A model generated the notes under the pieces. That model had not been told where the DNA came from. It made no database searches and was given only the letters and a program-made list of their open reading frames with translations. A stretch of DNA of 64,000 nucleotides from positions 10,261,003-10,325,002 of the forward strand of contig JAJEKV010000006.1 of NCBI GenBank assembly GCA_021234155.1. The letters are read 5' to 3'. Of the stretch, positions 24,600-35,850 are shown one piece after another. Each line of letters begins with the position of its first letter. Within the stretch, counting starts at the first letter, position 1. The position numbers were made by a program, and so were the translations under genes. The stretch is from Isoetes taiwanensis. Lineage: Eukaryota; Streptophyta; Lycopodiopsida; Isoetales; Isoetaceae.

Positions 24600-26435
24600 C
24601 TGACCCCAGATCCGGAAACTACTTGTCCGGTTCTTCTCGGCATGTATGCCGATAGGTATGCCTCGCTCCACGTAATCCGCCATGGTATTTACCGTATTTT
24701 TATAGTGCAACATCCCGCATACTCGGTGAGGACCCGAGTTTGTCGATAGCCAACTCCCGAAAGCAAAACTCGTGTCTCCTTCTTCCCCTTCGCCAATTTG
24801 TATATGTAATCCCCATTTCTTTGGCCCATTCCTGCAGGTCTCGGAACCATCCCTCGCTCTGTTGATATCGTAATGCTTGGTAAGAGAGTCCGCTTTACGG
24901 TTGCTCTTCAATTACGTTAACGAAATTGATTGCTTGATATAAAGCTTCTAGCTCAAGAGGGAACATGCCGGTCTCTGCTAGGATGATTGCATAAGGTATA
25001 GTATGTTTAATGCCCAATTCCGCAGATAAACAATTTCTGAACAGATTCAATCTGCCCCATAATTTCGAGATGTTTTCGCCCCGGATGGGCTTAACCATAA
25101 AGGATTACAGTTTGCACTAAAACTTTGAATAGCATTTTCCCGAGATCCCAATCTAAGAGAGAAAGTTTAGCACATTTCGAAAAGCATGGCATATAGAGCA
25201 GATTTTCCACCGCCACCCTTCTTTTAATACATTCCTTCCATGTGTACTTTGAGGCTAAATCAATGCCCAAGTACTTGAAGCACTCTACGCTTTCTATCTT
25301 CTCTCCTTGTATATGAAATCGGCCGATCTCGGGTTCCAAATTGCATAATTTTTGTTTTCTTTACATTGTGATAGCCATTTTCTTTGCCATGCAAAATTGC
25401 TCTAACTGTCAAGATGTGCTTGTAGGACATGTCTCTTTTCAGCCCGGCCCAGAACCACATCGCCCAAGATAAAGCAACATTTGGATCACACACACGCCCA
25501 AGCTTGGTACCAGATGATGATTTCTCTCGCATCCACTCCTCAAGTTCATCAATGAATAAACCAAATAACGTGGGAGATAGAGGGCAGCCTTGGTGGACAC
25601 CTATATTGTTTTTATCAAGGTCGATGTATCTCGGGATAGTGTCACTAATACCTCGAGTAGAGCCGAGAGATCGCCCCTTTGAGTTCATCCGGGACCCCAA
25701 TCGCATCATTCTTTCTCCCAATTCCTTTCTTGGAACAAGTGTCAAATGCTTTTCGTGAAATCCACTTTAAAGCTACATCTGGCCCCGATTCGGATTGCTT
25801 TGAGCTCGTTCAATTAGAACACCGGAGCGTAAGCGTGATCTAGGTATTATGTTCTCTTCTAAAAACCAGCTTGTGAAGGGGCTCGCTTACCATGATCTTC
25901 CGCCCATGTACTAAGTTTCCTCTCCAAAGAACGCTCCTAAAAGTTTATCAGATGTGCCGCCAATCAAGATTGTACCGGCATTCTGAACTTGATTTTTATC
26001 TCCCGCCTTGTGTATTGGATGCACTTTCGGTTTCTTGTCAATCTTAGGAAGCCCTTCTCTAATGCTTTGATTTAGCACCTTGGTAAGTTTTGTGAGAGTG
26101 TGAATGCCCCCCCATTTAAAATGACTCTATGCAAATGCCTTGCATATCATGTGCTTTGCCATTTTCCATGCTTGACGATTGTCTCATACACATCCGATAA
26201 TGAGAAGAGGTCTATGTCCGGTGCCGGGAATTGCATGTTCTCGCATCTCATCTATAGTGTAGATTGATTTAACCAAATCCAAGAGATCATGTTGGTCCAA
26301 GACAGTGCATCGATTTCCCCGTAAAGCCTTCCGTAAAATTTGTGGAGTCTCTTTAATTTGTGCTTCTAAATCCAATTGCCTTTTCTTAAAATAAGCTCTT
26401 TTTTACGTCTCAAATATGATCCGTACCATTTTGGT
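24600..26435 (-). pseudogene. LINE ORF2, reverse transcriptase and C-terminal part
   Basis: Recognisable pieces in shifting frames: 'GVHQGCPLSPTLFGLFIDEL' at about 25600 (an RT motif of LINEs), 'IESVECFKYLGIDLA' near 25270 (the conserved KYLG region), and the trailing zf-RVT-like zone near 24950-25090. The catalytic FADD-type box is not clearly preserved. Multiple frameshifts and stops show decay. Confidence 0.85.
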
Positions 26436-27372
26436 TTATGAACACATCATTTGTGCGGGCAATGCCGCCTGCGTTTTCTTCGACGATCCGCGATCCCACC
26501 ATGCATTGATCGGTTTGCTTTGAGAGCATTTTTTAGTTAGGCCAAAAACCTGTTCGGCAGCCTGTAACAGCACTTGTGAGAGTTGCTTGGCATCCGGAAC
26601 AAGTTTCCCTTGCCATTCCACAGATTCCATCATCTCTTCTACCTGCTTTGCATACGATTCTTTCCAGCTTTGATTAATCTTAAGTCTCGGATAGAATTGA
26701 GCTTCGTTCTTCCTTCTGGCGGTGATCTTAAGTTCCAAGAACAGGGGTTTATGATCCGATTCCGGCAGCAACTCGCCAATTCTGAACTTGGTGACCCAAT
26801 CTGTTTTTCTCATAATAAAATAGTCTATTGTGCTTGAACCAGCATGATTTTCATATGTATACTTCCCGGAGTGTGGAAAAAAGCTTGTGCCATTCAATAT
26901 TTTCAAACTGCAAATGGTGCACAGTTCGAGAAGTTTTTCTCCCATGGAATTTATGATCAGGTCCTCTGATATTCTTTCATCGCATGGTTCTTCTACTTCC
27001 TGTAACCGGACATCCGAAACATCTTCGAATGTCATGGATTGCTTTTGCCCTGTTCTTGCATTAAAATCACCAAGTAATATTACTTCTCCTGTTTTACTAT
27101 ATTCCATGGCCTCCATGCATAGGGCATGAAATGGATCTGATCTATCAAAGCCTTGTTTATCGTATGTGCTAGCAGACAACGGAGCAAAATAGTATACCCC
27201 TAAATATAGACGTTTTATTTTGATCCATATGAACTGTTTATTGCTGTCTACAGATACAAGTTCTATTTCAGATGAAATCTCTTGTCTACTGTATACTGCT
27301 ATTCCACCAAACCCGCGCCCCACTGTGTTTTCTTTTTCATTCCATATATTCCCAGTTACAATAAAACCTGGT
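26436..27372 (-). pseudogene. LINE ORF2, endonuclease (3' side of the Copia insertion)
   Basis: An apurinic-type (EEP) endonuclease domain that nicks target DNA for LINE integration. Visible motifs are 'GGIAVYSRQEI', 'VILLGDFNARTG' and 'IGELLPESDHKPLFLEL' (the catalytic SDH). The N-terminal piece ('LWNAHGLHQVKMAATW', 'LLFSETW') lies on the other side of the Copia element at about 32254-32128. About 295 codons are open on this side. Confidence 0.9.
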
Positions 27373-27377
27373 ATATC
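27373..27377. repeat. Copia target-site duplication (left)
   Basis: ATATC before the left LTR, repeated at 32123-32127 after the right LTR. Confidence 0.95.
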
Positions 27378-27561
27378 TGTTAAAATAATGATTGAGATTC
27401 TGCTTTAATGTGTTACATGCTGTTAAAAACAGAAAAATATCTGTTGAGCCTTTATTGGTTCTTGTTGTAAATAAGGTTGTTTCTATTAATAGAGATGAGG
27501 CCCTGATTAACGGGTATCTCAGAATTCTTTCACGCTGCGTCTCCGGGTTGCAATTGTTTCA
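27378..27561 (+). repeat. Copia 5' LTR
   Basis: 184 bp starting TGTTAAAATAATG and ending TTGTTTCA. It differs from the 3' LTR around 'CAGAAAAATATCTG' versus 'CAGAAAAAGATATG'. Confidence 0.95.
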
Positions 27562-27573
27562 TGGTATCAGAGC
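27562..27573 (+). promoter_or_regulatory. Copia primer-binding site
   Basis: TGGTATCAGAGC directly after the LTR, complementary to initiator tRNA-Met. Confidence 0.9.
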
Positions 27574-27616
27574 TCTGAAACAAGAATCAGAGAAGAGTTT
27601 GTGTGAAGAGGAAAAG

Positions 27617-30600
27617 ATGGCCAAGCTACAAATGGATCTGAAGAATTTGGAGAAGCTTGATCGAACCAATGCCACGGTGTGGTTTTGGAAAATGCAGGCT
27701 ATCTTGGAAGAACGTGATGTCTAGGATGTTGTGAGTGGAGCTGAACCAAGACCGGAAATTGGTGAGGCAGGAAATGATAGTGATGGAGAAGTTGCAGAAG
27801 AGATGGCATCTCTGTCTGCATGGAAGAAGGACAATCGAGCAAAAACATCCATGATGTTTGGGCTCAAGGATGGGCAAATCCCGTTAGTGAGATTGAAGAA
27901 CACTGCCAAGGAGGGATGGGAGTGTTTGAAGAAAACATTCAAAGCCCATGCTACGTCACAGAAATTGTTCTTGTGGCAGAAATTTTTTAGTGCTAAAATG
28001 AAGGACGAAGATGATCCCACTGATCATATTAGCACTATGGAAAGCTTAGCAGATCAACTTGCGGCGTTGAATCACTCCGTTAGTGATGAGGATTTGGCTA
28101 TGGCTATACTGGCAAGTCTTCCAGGATCCTATGACTCTATCAAGCAGGCTATGGGATGTAAGGATGGCAAGATGAAAAGTGAAGCAGTGATTGGTGCTGT
28201 GCTCCAGGCATCTCAGTTGCTCAAGAAAGACGAGGAGGAATCGGCTTATGTGGCCAAGGTCAAGATGCAAAGAAATGACTTTGAATGCTGGTCGTGTGGC
28301 AAGAAGGGCCACATTGCAAGGAATTGCAGATATTCCAAGAAAGATGGAGATAAAAAGGCAGACAAAGAGAGAGGTGACACCAAAAAATACAAGAAGGCAA
28401 AACCGGCTGAGAGAAAGTGGAAAAATGCTCGTTCAAGTGGCTCGGATGCAAGTATGGCAGAAGACAACTCTGTGACATCAGAAGAAGAAGAAGACAGTGA
28501 GATTGAAGGAAATGTAGCGGTCCTTGTTGAGCAAGAATCAGAAAGTGATTGGGAGAATGAGGAATCTTTGAAATTGTACAAGAGTTTTCTCAATTCTCGT
28601 TGGACGTCTAATGCATCTGAGAGTGAACAAGAAGAAGGAGAGCACATTGGATTTGCTGCTGAAGTTGAGAGCGCAGAAATAATGGCATTAGCAGCAAGTG
28701 GCATTCAAGAAGATTCTTGGATACTTGATTCAGCAGCTACCCATGTCATGATACATCACAGGGAATGGCTAAAAGACTACAAAGCTGATGGTAGTCAGAG
28801 GAGAGTAAACGGAATTGCATCCGGACTTCAAGTCATGGGAACTGGCACCATGACCTTTAGATTTTCTGATCATTCCAGAGATCTTAAAAATGTGTTATAT
28901 GTGCCCAAGCTTCCACGTAATCTAGTGTCGCTGTCAAGATTGGCTGGAGTGGATGCATTGGTGAAAAAGCCTGAGATGCTGCTCATGAATGAAAGAAAGG
29001 AAATCATTGGAAGAGGTAGCCGTGTGGGAAACCTGTACAAATTGGTGACAGAAGGACAAGAGTTGCAAACAAGTGCCTTGGTGGCTACGGCACCAAGCAA
29101 AGATCTGCAATTGTGGCATAGAAGGTTAGGACACATAAATCAAGATAGAATCAATCAGTTGATACAACAAGATATGGTGTCCGGAATTAGTGACATATCC
29201 AAAGGTCCATTGGGTTTGTGTGAAGGGTGTATATTGAGCAAGCATCATCAAAAGAAAATCAAGCGACAGGGTACTAGGGCCACACGTATCCTCCAGTTGG
29301 TGCATACAGATCTGAGCGGGCGCATGCCAGTGCTATCATTAGGTAAAGCTCAATATTTCCTAGTTTTGGTGGACGATTTTTCTAGAAAATCATTTGTGTT
29401 TTTGCTTCATAAAAAGAATGAAGTATTGGAAATCTTCAAAACATGGATGAAACAAGTAGAAAAGGAGACTGGACAAATGGTGACAGCAATTAGAAGTGAT
29501 AATGGGACTGAGTTTGTGTCTAAAGAATTCAACAAGTGCTTGGAACAGGCTGGCGTGAACAGGCAGTTGTCAAATCCTTATGAGAAATGGCAGAATGGAG
29601 TGGCAGAGAGGAAGATGCGCACCTTGAAAGAGTGTGCATTAAGCATGTTGAGGTGGGCAAAATTAGCAGATGCATTTTGGGGGGAGGCGATTCTTACAGC
29701 ATGCTTTCTTCAAAATCGGGCTCCAACTGTGGCTGTTAAAGGGAAAACACCAGAGGAAATGTGGAGTGGTCTGAAGCCTAACGTGGAAAATCTAAGGGTG
29801 TTTGGCTGCATGGCATATGCCTTTATTCCCAAGGAGCTCAGGGAAACCAAATTGGCAGCAAAATCCAGGCGGTGTATATTTGTTGGATATTGCCAGCAAG
29901 GAAAGGGATACAGACTGCTTGATGTACAGACCAGGAAAATTGTCAAAACTAGTAATGTTCAATTTGATGAGTTCCGGGTAGCAGACCGAGCAATCACAGC
30001 TGAAGATGAAGAGAAGGATCTATTTCAAGAGCAAACAGTGTTGTGGTTGGACATGCAAGAAGAATCATGCCCTGAAGTAAGACAAGAAACAATCACTGAT
30101 TCGATTGATGCTCAAGAACAGTCTCACGGTCACCACATGGAGTCTCAGCCAGCATCTAGACACATGGACAGTAGTTCTTCAAGCGAAACACGTCCTACTG
30201 TGAGGAAAAGTCTTCGTGGGCATCATCCCACTCAAAAATGGTTGGAGTGGAAGCAAGATCACAGATCTGCAGCATTGGCAGAAGCTATGCATGTGGAAAT
30301 GGTGGTTGAACGGCAGCATGGGTACTGGTGGCAAGAAGATTTGGAAGAAAAGTGTGTTGCAGAATGTTTCCAATTTCTGGAGCCATTAACAGTCCAGGAA
30401 GCAATCCATGGACCGGATTCTGAGCACTGGAAGAAAGCTATGCATGAAGAGATTGGAGCTATGCAGATGACAGAAGCTTGGGAGCTTGTTGATCTCCCAC
30501 CGGGCCGGAAAGCAGTTGGATGTCGTTGGGTGTTCAAAATTAAACAAGCTGGAGATGGATTAGTGGCACGGTATCGAGCTCGGCTGGTGGCACAAGGATT

Positions 30601-31924
30601 CTCTCAGCAACAAGGGATAGATTTTGATGAAACGTTCTCGCCAGTTGCTAAGATGACATCAATTCGAACTGTGTTGGCAATAGCAGCCTAAGAAAATCTT
30701 GAAATCCACCAGATGGATGTTAAGACTGCATTCTTGAATGGGTATTTGACAGAAGAGATTTTTATGAGACAACCGGAAGGTTTTGACCAGGGATCAGGGA
30801 AAGTATGTAAACTTAAGCGGGCCTTGTATGGATTGAAGCAAAGTCCACGTACTTGGTATCTCAGACTGGATACATTTTTGAGGCAACTTAGTTTTCGAAG
30901 ATGTACCACTGAATGGAATAAAATTGCAATGGTGATAGTATACGTGGATGATTTGATCATTGTCAGTAAAGGTATGGCAGGAGTTCTTGACATAAAAAGG
31001 GCACTTCATGCTGAGTTTCAAATGACTAATTTGGGTGAGATACAGACCTGTTTGGGGCTTCAAATTGTCAGGGATAGATTGAAGCGTACTTTGCTCATTC
31101 ATCAAGAGCAAGCCATTCTTAAGTTGTGCAAACGGTTTGGCATGGGAAATTGTGTGATCAAGGAGACACCTGCAGCTTTGAATTGTCGGCTGAGTTTGGA
31201 CATGGCTCCAAAAACCAAGGAAGAACAATCAGTTATGTCACAGGTACCCTACAGAAATGTTGTTGGCTCCTTAATGCACGTGATGGTTAGTACAAGACCG
31301 GACATTGCCCAAGCAGTGGGCATGGTTAGCATGTTCATGCATAATCCAGGTCTAGACCATTGGAATGCGGTCAAGAGGATTATCAGATATCTTCGGGGTA
31401 CTACAAATATGGGTTTAAGATATGGTCCAGACACAAACTATCCTTCAGTTCGACTTGTCTCTTTTGTAGATGCAGATTGGGTGGGAGATCAGGATAGTAG
31501 AAGATCAACAACAGGATTCTGTGTGATGTTACATGGAGCAGCAGTAACTTGGACTAGCTGTAAGCAAACATCAGTGGCTTTGTCCTCGTGTGAGGCGGAG
31601 TACATGGCTACATCTGCAGTAGTGAGAGAAACAACATGGTTAAGACAGTTCCTAGCAGAGATCGGTTATGGTCAAGCTGAGCCAACTGTTATCTACAATG
31701 ATAACAAAAGTAGTATTGCCTTGACGGAAAATCCAGTACATCATAGAAGGTCTAAGCATATCTCAATTCATCACCACTACACCCGTGAGAAAGTTGTGGA
31801 TCGAACTGTGGAGATGAGATCTATGTCTACAGATGAAATGCCAGCAGACCTTCTAATGAAACCTATGACAAAGGAGAAATTTCGGCAGCACAGGAATACC
31901 TTGGGTATAGATTCTTCATTATAA
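27617..31924 (+). pseudogene. Copia gag-pol polyprotein with two nonsense codons
   Basis: One frame system runs from 'MAKLQMDLKNLEKLD' to the end. In order: gag (UBN2-like), zinc knuckle CWSCGKKGHIARNC near 28290, an acidic linker, protease motif WILDSAATH near 28720 (DSAA instead of the usual DSGA), pre-integrase HxxxxH/CxxC region near 29110-29240, integrase core (HTDLSG, 'IRSDNGTEF'), reverse transcriptase from 'CRWVFKIK' with YVDDLI near 30944, and RNase H ('SSCEAEYMA', 'YNDNKSSI'). A TAG at 27721-27723 ends the first 35 codons and a TAA at 30689-30691 splits the reverse transcriptase. No other break was seen. It lacks an env-like ORF. Confidence 0.95.
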
Positions 31925-31938
31925 GCAGAAAGGAGGTG

Positions 31939-32122
31939 TGTTAAAATAATGATTGAGATTCTGCTTTAATGTGTTACATGCTGTTAAAAACAGAAAAAGA
32001 TATGTTGAGCCTTTATTGGTTCTTGTTGTAAATAAGGTTGTTTCTATTAATAGAGATGAGGCCCTGATTAACGGGTATCTCAGAATTCTTTCACGCTGCG
32101 TCTCCGGGTTGCAATTGTTTCA
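31939..32122 (+). repeat. Copia 3' LTR
   Basis: 184 bp, nearly identical to the 5' LTR and preceded by the purine-rich AGAAAGGAGG. It is followed by the ATATC duplication at 32123-32127. Confidence 0.95.
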
Positions 32123-32127
32123 ATATC

Positions 32128-32358
32128 TGGTAATGGTCTTGTCTGGTGCTCCCAAGTTTCGCTGAACAGAAGAATATCTTGCTGCTCCCAATTTGACCAA
32201 GTAGCTGCCATCTTAACCTGGTGAAGACCGTGTGCATTCCACAAGCTAACCTTCAAGGCCCTAGTTTCCTAGCTTCTTTGCTTCTTGGTTATCACAGCTT
32301 TTCCACTCTGATCCAAGTAAGCCACTACTCCTGTGTCTCTTGCCTCCTTTACTTTACT
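32128..32358 (-). pseudogene. LINE inter-ORF region and 5' end of ORF2
   Basis: Contains the N-terminal endonuclease piece of the LINE ('VSLWNAHGL', 'DILLFSETWEHQTRP') read on the minus strand up to the Copia insertion point. It continues at 27377. Confidence 0.8.
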
Positions 32359-33024
32359 TCATTCCTTCTTCCTAAACTCTTGTTGTGCAGGTGTCAAATC
32401 TACATCTAACCAAATCTTGTGGCCTTTGAGAGCCATCCTGTTTTGAAGGATCCGGTCGCGAGCTTCCTTCGAATTGAATCTGACTAGTATAGGCCGGGTG
32501 TACAGGCCAGGTTTCCCCAGCCTTCTCCCAGACACAAATTGAGGATCATGTATGTGCATGATTTCCTTGAAGCAGTGACTAATTACCTCATTTATGTTTT
32601 CATCATTTGTTTCCACTAAACCTGAGATTTTCAAATTCTTGGCTCTGAGTTCTAGGTCTGCTTGTTCTGCCGTGACTTGTTCTTGGTGAAGTTGCATCTG
32701 TTCCTTTGTAGTCTCAGCAACTAAGGCTGCAAGCTTCGATTCCAGTGTTCGAATTTGTGCTGTATAATCTTCTTTTGGCTGTTGTATTATGGTTTCATGC
32801 TGAATTTTCAAAGCTTCTGTGTTTTTTTCTAGTGCATCATGTAACTCTTTTTTGAGCGATGAGACTTCTTCTCTCAAGCCTAAAACTTCCGATTTCAATT
32901 CATGGAGTAGAGCTACCAAATGGGCCGAATCCCCTTCATATTCGATCACTTTCCCTGGTGAGCTACCAAATCCATGTTTCCCTTTGGGATCCCCTTCGTA
33001 TTCCTTCTCCTTTTTCTTAGCCAT
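32359..33024 (-). CDS. LINE ORF1 protein, coiled coil plus RRM-like
   Basis: 221 codons, uninterrupted, from 'MAKKKEKEYEGDPKG' to 'QQEFRKKE'. Residues about 35-135 form a long heptad-patterned coiled coil ('LHELKSEVLGLREEVSSLKK'). A compact RRM-like part follows at about 140-205 ('LKISGLVETNDENINEV', 'RPILVRFNSKEARDRIL') with a short C-terminal tail. This is the layout of animal L1 ORF1 proteins (trimerising coiled coil, RRM, CTD), which bind LINE RNA. No CCHC knuckle, common in flowering-plant L1 ORF1, is present. It is intact although the rest of the LINE is broken. Confidence 0.8.
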   Translation of the reverse strand: MAKKKEKEYEGDPKGKHGFGSSPGKVIEYEGDSAHLVALLHELKSEVLGLREEVSSLKKELHDALEKNTEALKIQHETIIQQPKEDYTAQIRTLESKLAALVAETTKEQMQLHQEQVTAEQADLELRAKNLKISGLVETNDENINEVISHCFKEIMHIHDPQFVSGRRLGKPGLYTRPILVRFNSKEARDRILQNRMALKGHKIWLDVDLTPAQQEFRKKE

Positions 33025-33068
33025 ACGAAACGACGCTAGGCGCTAGGCGCTCCCGCTATACCTCTCCC

Positions 33069-33567
33069 GTATATAGAGGATGAACAGATACCTGCAGAGC
33101 AGTCTCCCATGCCAGTACCCCCTGATCCGGAGGACGATGAAGTCGTCGACGAGCAAGATTTTGTACAATGGAAAGAGCTCGCTACGGAGGCACCGACAGG
33201 TCGTGATAAAGCCCTGAAGCTTGAAGGGCTAGATCTTCTCCCCACCATACTCTTGAACGATCAAGAGTATCTTATTTTGGAGGATATTATGTGGGCTTAC
33301 CGCGTCATCGCCGATATGTGGGGTCGGCGAAAGATAGAAGTCCTATATGACCTTGCCAAGTTCTGTCAAGATGACTTCGTCGACTTCACAACGCCTGTTG
33401 TGCATCCGCCGCAAGTCCAAGGTTTGTTTGCATTCCAGCCAGAGGAGATTGAGCCCATTGAGACCCTATTGTCTCTCCGACAGATCCTATTGACCGATGA
33501 GCCACAGCCTCCTGCGGAGCAGTTTGCGGCTAACATGCGCTCTCCTCCTGCGACTCAGCCATTATAG
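33069..33567 (+). pseudogene. Gypsy ORF2, 3' part
   Basis: Continuation of the ORF interrupted at 24249. It is acidic, with 'PDPEDDEVVDEQDFVQW' then 'LILEDIMWAYRVIADMWGRR' and a stop after 'PPATQPL'. There is no known domain. Position between the H3-fold ORF and gag is its only clue. Confidence 0.65.
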
Positions 33568-33573
33568 ATCACT

Positions 33574-34083
33574 ATGGGAGAGGTAGAACAGGGCAAGGAA
33601 GACCTTTGTGATACCAAAACGAGTCTTCGGGATGATAAAGAAGAGGCCGAGCAGGAGAGGATACCCATTAACTTGAAAAGGAAGCAGAAACCTCCACAGA
33701 TCCACGGATTAAGGCAATGGGCAACCAGTTGACCCGATTTTTCCTTTCTGCCTTCCGACAAGGTGAGGTCCTTTTCTTCTCCAAGTATTTGGGGCCTCCA
33801 TCTTGGTGGGCACTCCATGCATTATCCACCTTGGCGGGCCACAAGAAGATTGACTGCCATGCCACCACTATCACATTGGTCCGCCGAGATCTTGATATAG
33901 TGGCATTGGGGGATGTGGCGGGCTGCGCTAACATGCGTCTCCTTGTCGCAGCACCTTTGGCCACTTGCCTACCACCGGATGCAGCGGCTCAAGCCGCCCT
34001 TTCTGCTAGTCCCAGCACCACCTTAATGCGCTATCGACCGCCTCCACAGCCTATGGAGGAAGACGAGGGACCTAGTTCTTAGA
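33574..34083 (+). pseudogene. Gypsy ORF3, possible small histone-like fold
   Basis: Reads from 'MGEVEQGKEDLCDTK' and, after a frameshift near 33715, continues as 'MGNQLTRFFLSAFRQGEVLF' to a stop at 34082. The segment 'CHATTITLVRRDLDIVAL' has the same spacing as the loop-2/helix-3 part of H3 ([18 protein letters not shown]), and a hydrophobic helix-like stretch precedes it. This similarity is weak and rests on about 17 positions. The C-terminus is Pro/acid-rich. Function unknown; a second histone-like fold is only a suggestion. Confidence 0.4.
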
Positions 34084-34283
34084 TATGTTTGCACAATTAT
34101 AAATCTTGGTATTGCGTATAAATGTAATCTTGGATTGGCATTTTCAATGAGCCATCATATAATATATATATGTGCTATTTTCTTAAGTTCTATTATTGTA
34201 TCGTTGAGTACAATTAAATTGTCTTTTCCCTACGATACTTGTCTTTCTCTTTTAGAGTTTGAAGTATAAGAAATCGTTCGATA

Positions 34284-34592
34284 TTGTATATTCATTCTTG
34301 CCGTCTTACAGACGATGAGGTGGAAGAGAACGAAGACGGAATACCCGAAGAACTGCGAGGGGAAGATCAGCTACCTCCAGAGCAAGACTATGGTCAAGAG
34401 TATGGAGAGTGTCAGGATGGGGATGACGAGTATGTGACAGAGGAACCCGTGGAAGAAGGAGAGCCCTACGATCCAATTAAGGGCTTTGAAATTATCAATA
34501 TCCTCCGTGAGCGCGCCTTCGAGCATCTAGAACAGACTCTCCGTCGTACCTGGAATTACTTGATAAGATTTCAGCTTTATAAGTCAAAGTGA
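34284..34592 (+). CDS. Gypsy small acidic ORF
   Basis: About 90-100 codons, strongly acidic ('DDEVEENEDGIPEELRGE') with a C-terminal amphipathic part ('ILRERAFEHLEQTLRR'). Not recognised. It lies between ORF3 and gag; the frame is entered just after a splice-acceptor-like TTACAG. It could be an accessory protein or a piece of a larger broken ORF. Confidence 0.4.
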   Translation: MYIHSCRLTDDEVEENEDGIPEELRGEDQLPPEQDYGQEYGECQDGDDEYVTEEPVEEGEPYDPIKGFEIINILRERAFEHLEQTLRRTWNYLIRFQLYKSK

Positions 34593-35364
34593 TGCATACA
34601 TGAGAAGCAGTGGCAGTGTATGTACCAAGGCAGTCAACCAGTAGATCAGGATATATAAGTTGCAGAAGTATGGAAAAGTTAACTTGCAGGAGATTGGAAA
34701 AGTTGAGTCATTTTGTCTGCTCATGAGAAGCAGTGGCAGTGAGCTGGACAAGTTACAATCATGGTCCTCTTGTTTAAATTGACAAGGGGTGTACAAGTAT
34801 TCCAAAGGTTCAATGCTCAAACATGAAGGTGCCTGCAGAGAATGATGATTGAGAGGTAAAACCTAGCCTAACCAAACTACAAGAAGAAAGAATAAAATCG
34901 AAAATATGGTTCAATGGTTCCAAAGCTTATTTGCGATGATATGCCTGTGGGATATTTCTAAAAGGTCGTATTTCTTCAGTTATTCCTGTGGGATATATCA
35001 CGAGAAGAGCAGAGCTCAGATTAGTAAGAAAAACTACAATCCTTAACCGCCGGAATGATGGAGGCTAAGGTATTAAGCAGACAGGAGCATTCGGGGCGGA
35101 GATCAGACGTAGCAATCGTTTGTCTCAGGAATTTTTTCATGTGTTACGAATATGGTCTTCAATGCTCGATAAAGAGGAATTGAGTTATGATTCAAATGTT
35201 AATGGTTTATTGACCTTGGGGGTTTTAAACCTTATCACATGTATTAACTTCCATTGTTTGATATAGAGTGATTAATATCTAGTGAAGATTAGTGACCAAG
35301 ACTTGGCTCTTCACTAGATCATGAGTTGTATCTCTTATGCTTATATGATTTATAGGCAAAAATC
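34593..35364 (+). other. Non-coding stretch inside the Gypsy element
   Basis: AT-rich with no conserved frame. It contains a repeated 'CATGAGAAGCAGTGGCAGTG' at about 34599 and 34722. Confidence 0.5.
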
Positions 35365-35628
35365 TTGCTAGGCAAAGCACAAAGTTATCAATTTCTGTGT
35401 TATACTCTACATTACTGGGATATGACGAAGCACGAGGCTTTTGCCGACACAAATGATCATCTATGGCAGATCTTCTACGCACTGAGAGACCTCTTCAATT
35501 TGCTCATCACTAGTCCTACGTTAGATTACCAGTATGTTATCATCCAGGCATGGGCTCGCTACAAAGTAGTCAGGGCAGTACGGGAGAGTATTCGTTACTC
35601 CATCATGTACCCTTTTGCGCAGCCCTAG
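35365..35628 (+). CDS. Gypsy small ORF of unknown function
   Basis: 87 codons rich in aromatic residues ('YALRDLFNLLITSP', 'RAVRESIRYSIMYPFAQP'). The frame is open upstream to a splice-acceptor-like TTTATAG at 35349. No family recognised. Confidence 0.35.
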   Translation: MLGKAQSYQFLCYTLHYWDMTKHEAFADTNDHLWQIFYALRDLFNLLITSPTLDYQYVIIQAWARYKVVRAVRESIRYSIMYPFAQP

Positions 35629-35850
35629 GCCTGATCTTCACAGCCTTTTCATGGCTAAGTGTGTGTTGGTTAAAATCGTCCAATGTATAATCATTAGTTT
35701 TGTATTGTACAGTCTCAAGTTTTGTTAAAACACCCCTTCAATGTAACTGTCACTTTGGCTTCATAATAACTTATTGTTGTTTCGTGGTACTGTTCAAAAT
35801 GATCTTCATTGTGACACTTTGTATAACATTACTTCCCCTTATACCTTCTT

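Larger units (their letters stand above)
27378..32122 (+). mobile_element. Ty1/Copia LTR retrotransposon, nearly intact
   Basis: 4745 bp with 184-bp LTRs (27378-27561 and 31939-32122) that differ at about two positions, TGTT...TTCA ends, an ATATC target duplication, a primer site and a purine-rich tract before the right LTR. The integrase-before-reverse-transcriptase order defines Copia. It is the youngest visible insertion, lying inside a LINE inside a Gypsy element. Confidence 0.97.
24250..33068 (-). mobile_element. L1-type LINE, split by a Copia element
   Basis: Minus-strand order is a short 5' leader, ORF1 (33024-32359), endonuclease, reverse transcriptase and an (AAT)n tail at 24250. 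A short duplication, GTATAT, flanks it (24244-24249 and 33069-33074). The Copia element sits within the endonuclease. ORF2 has many stops and frameshifts in the reverse transcriptase part, so it is inactive. The LINE inserted in the sense-strand ORF2 of the Gypsy element in opposite orientation. Confidence 0.9.
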
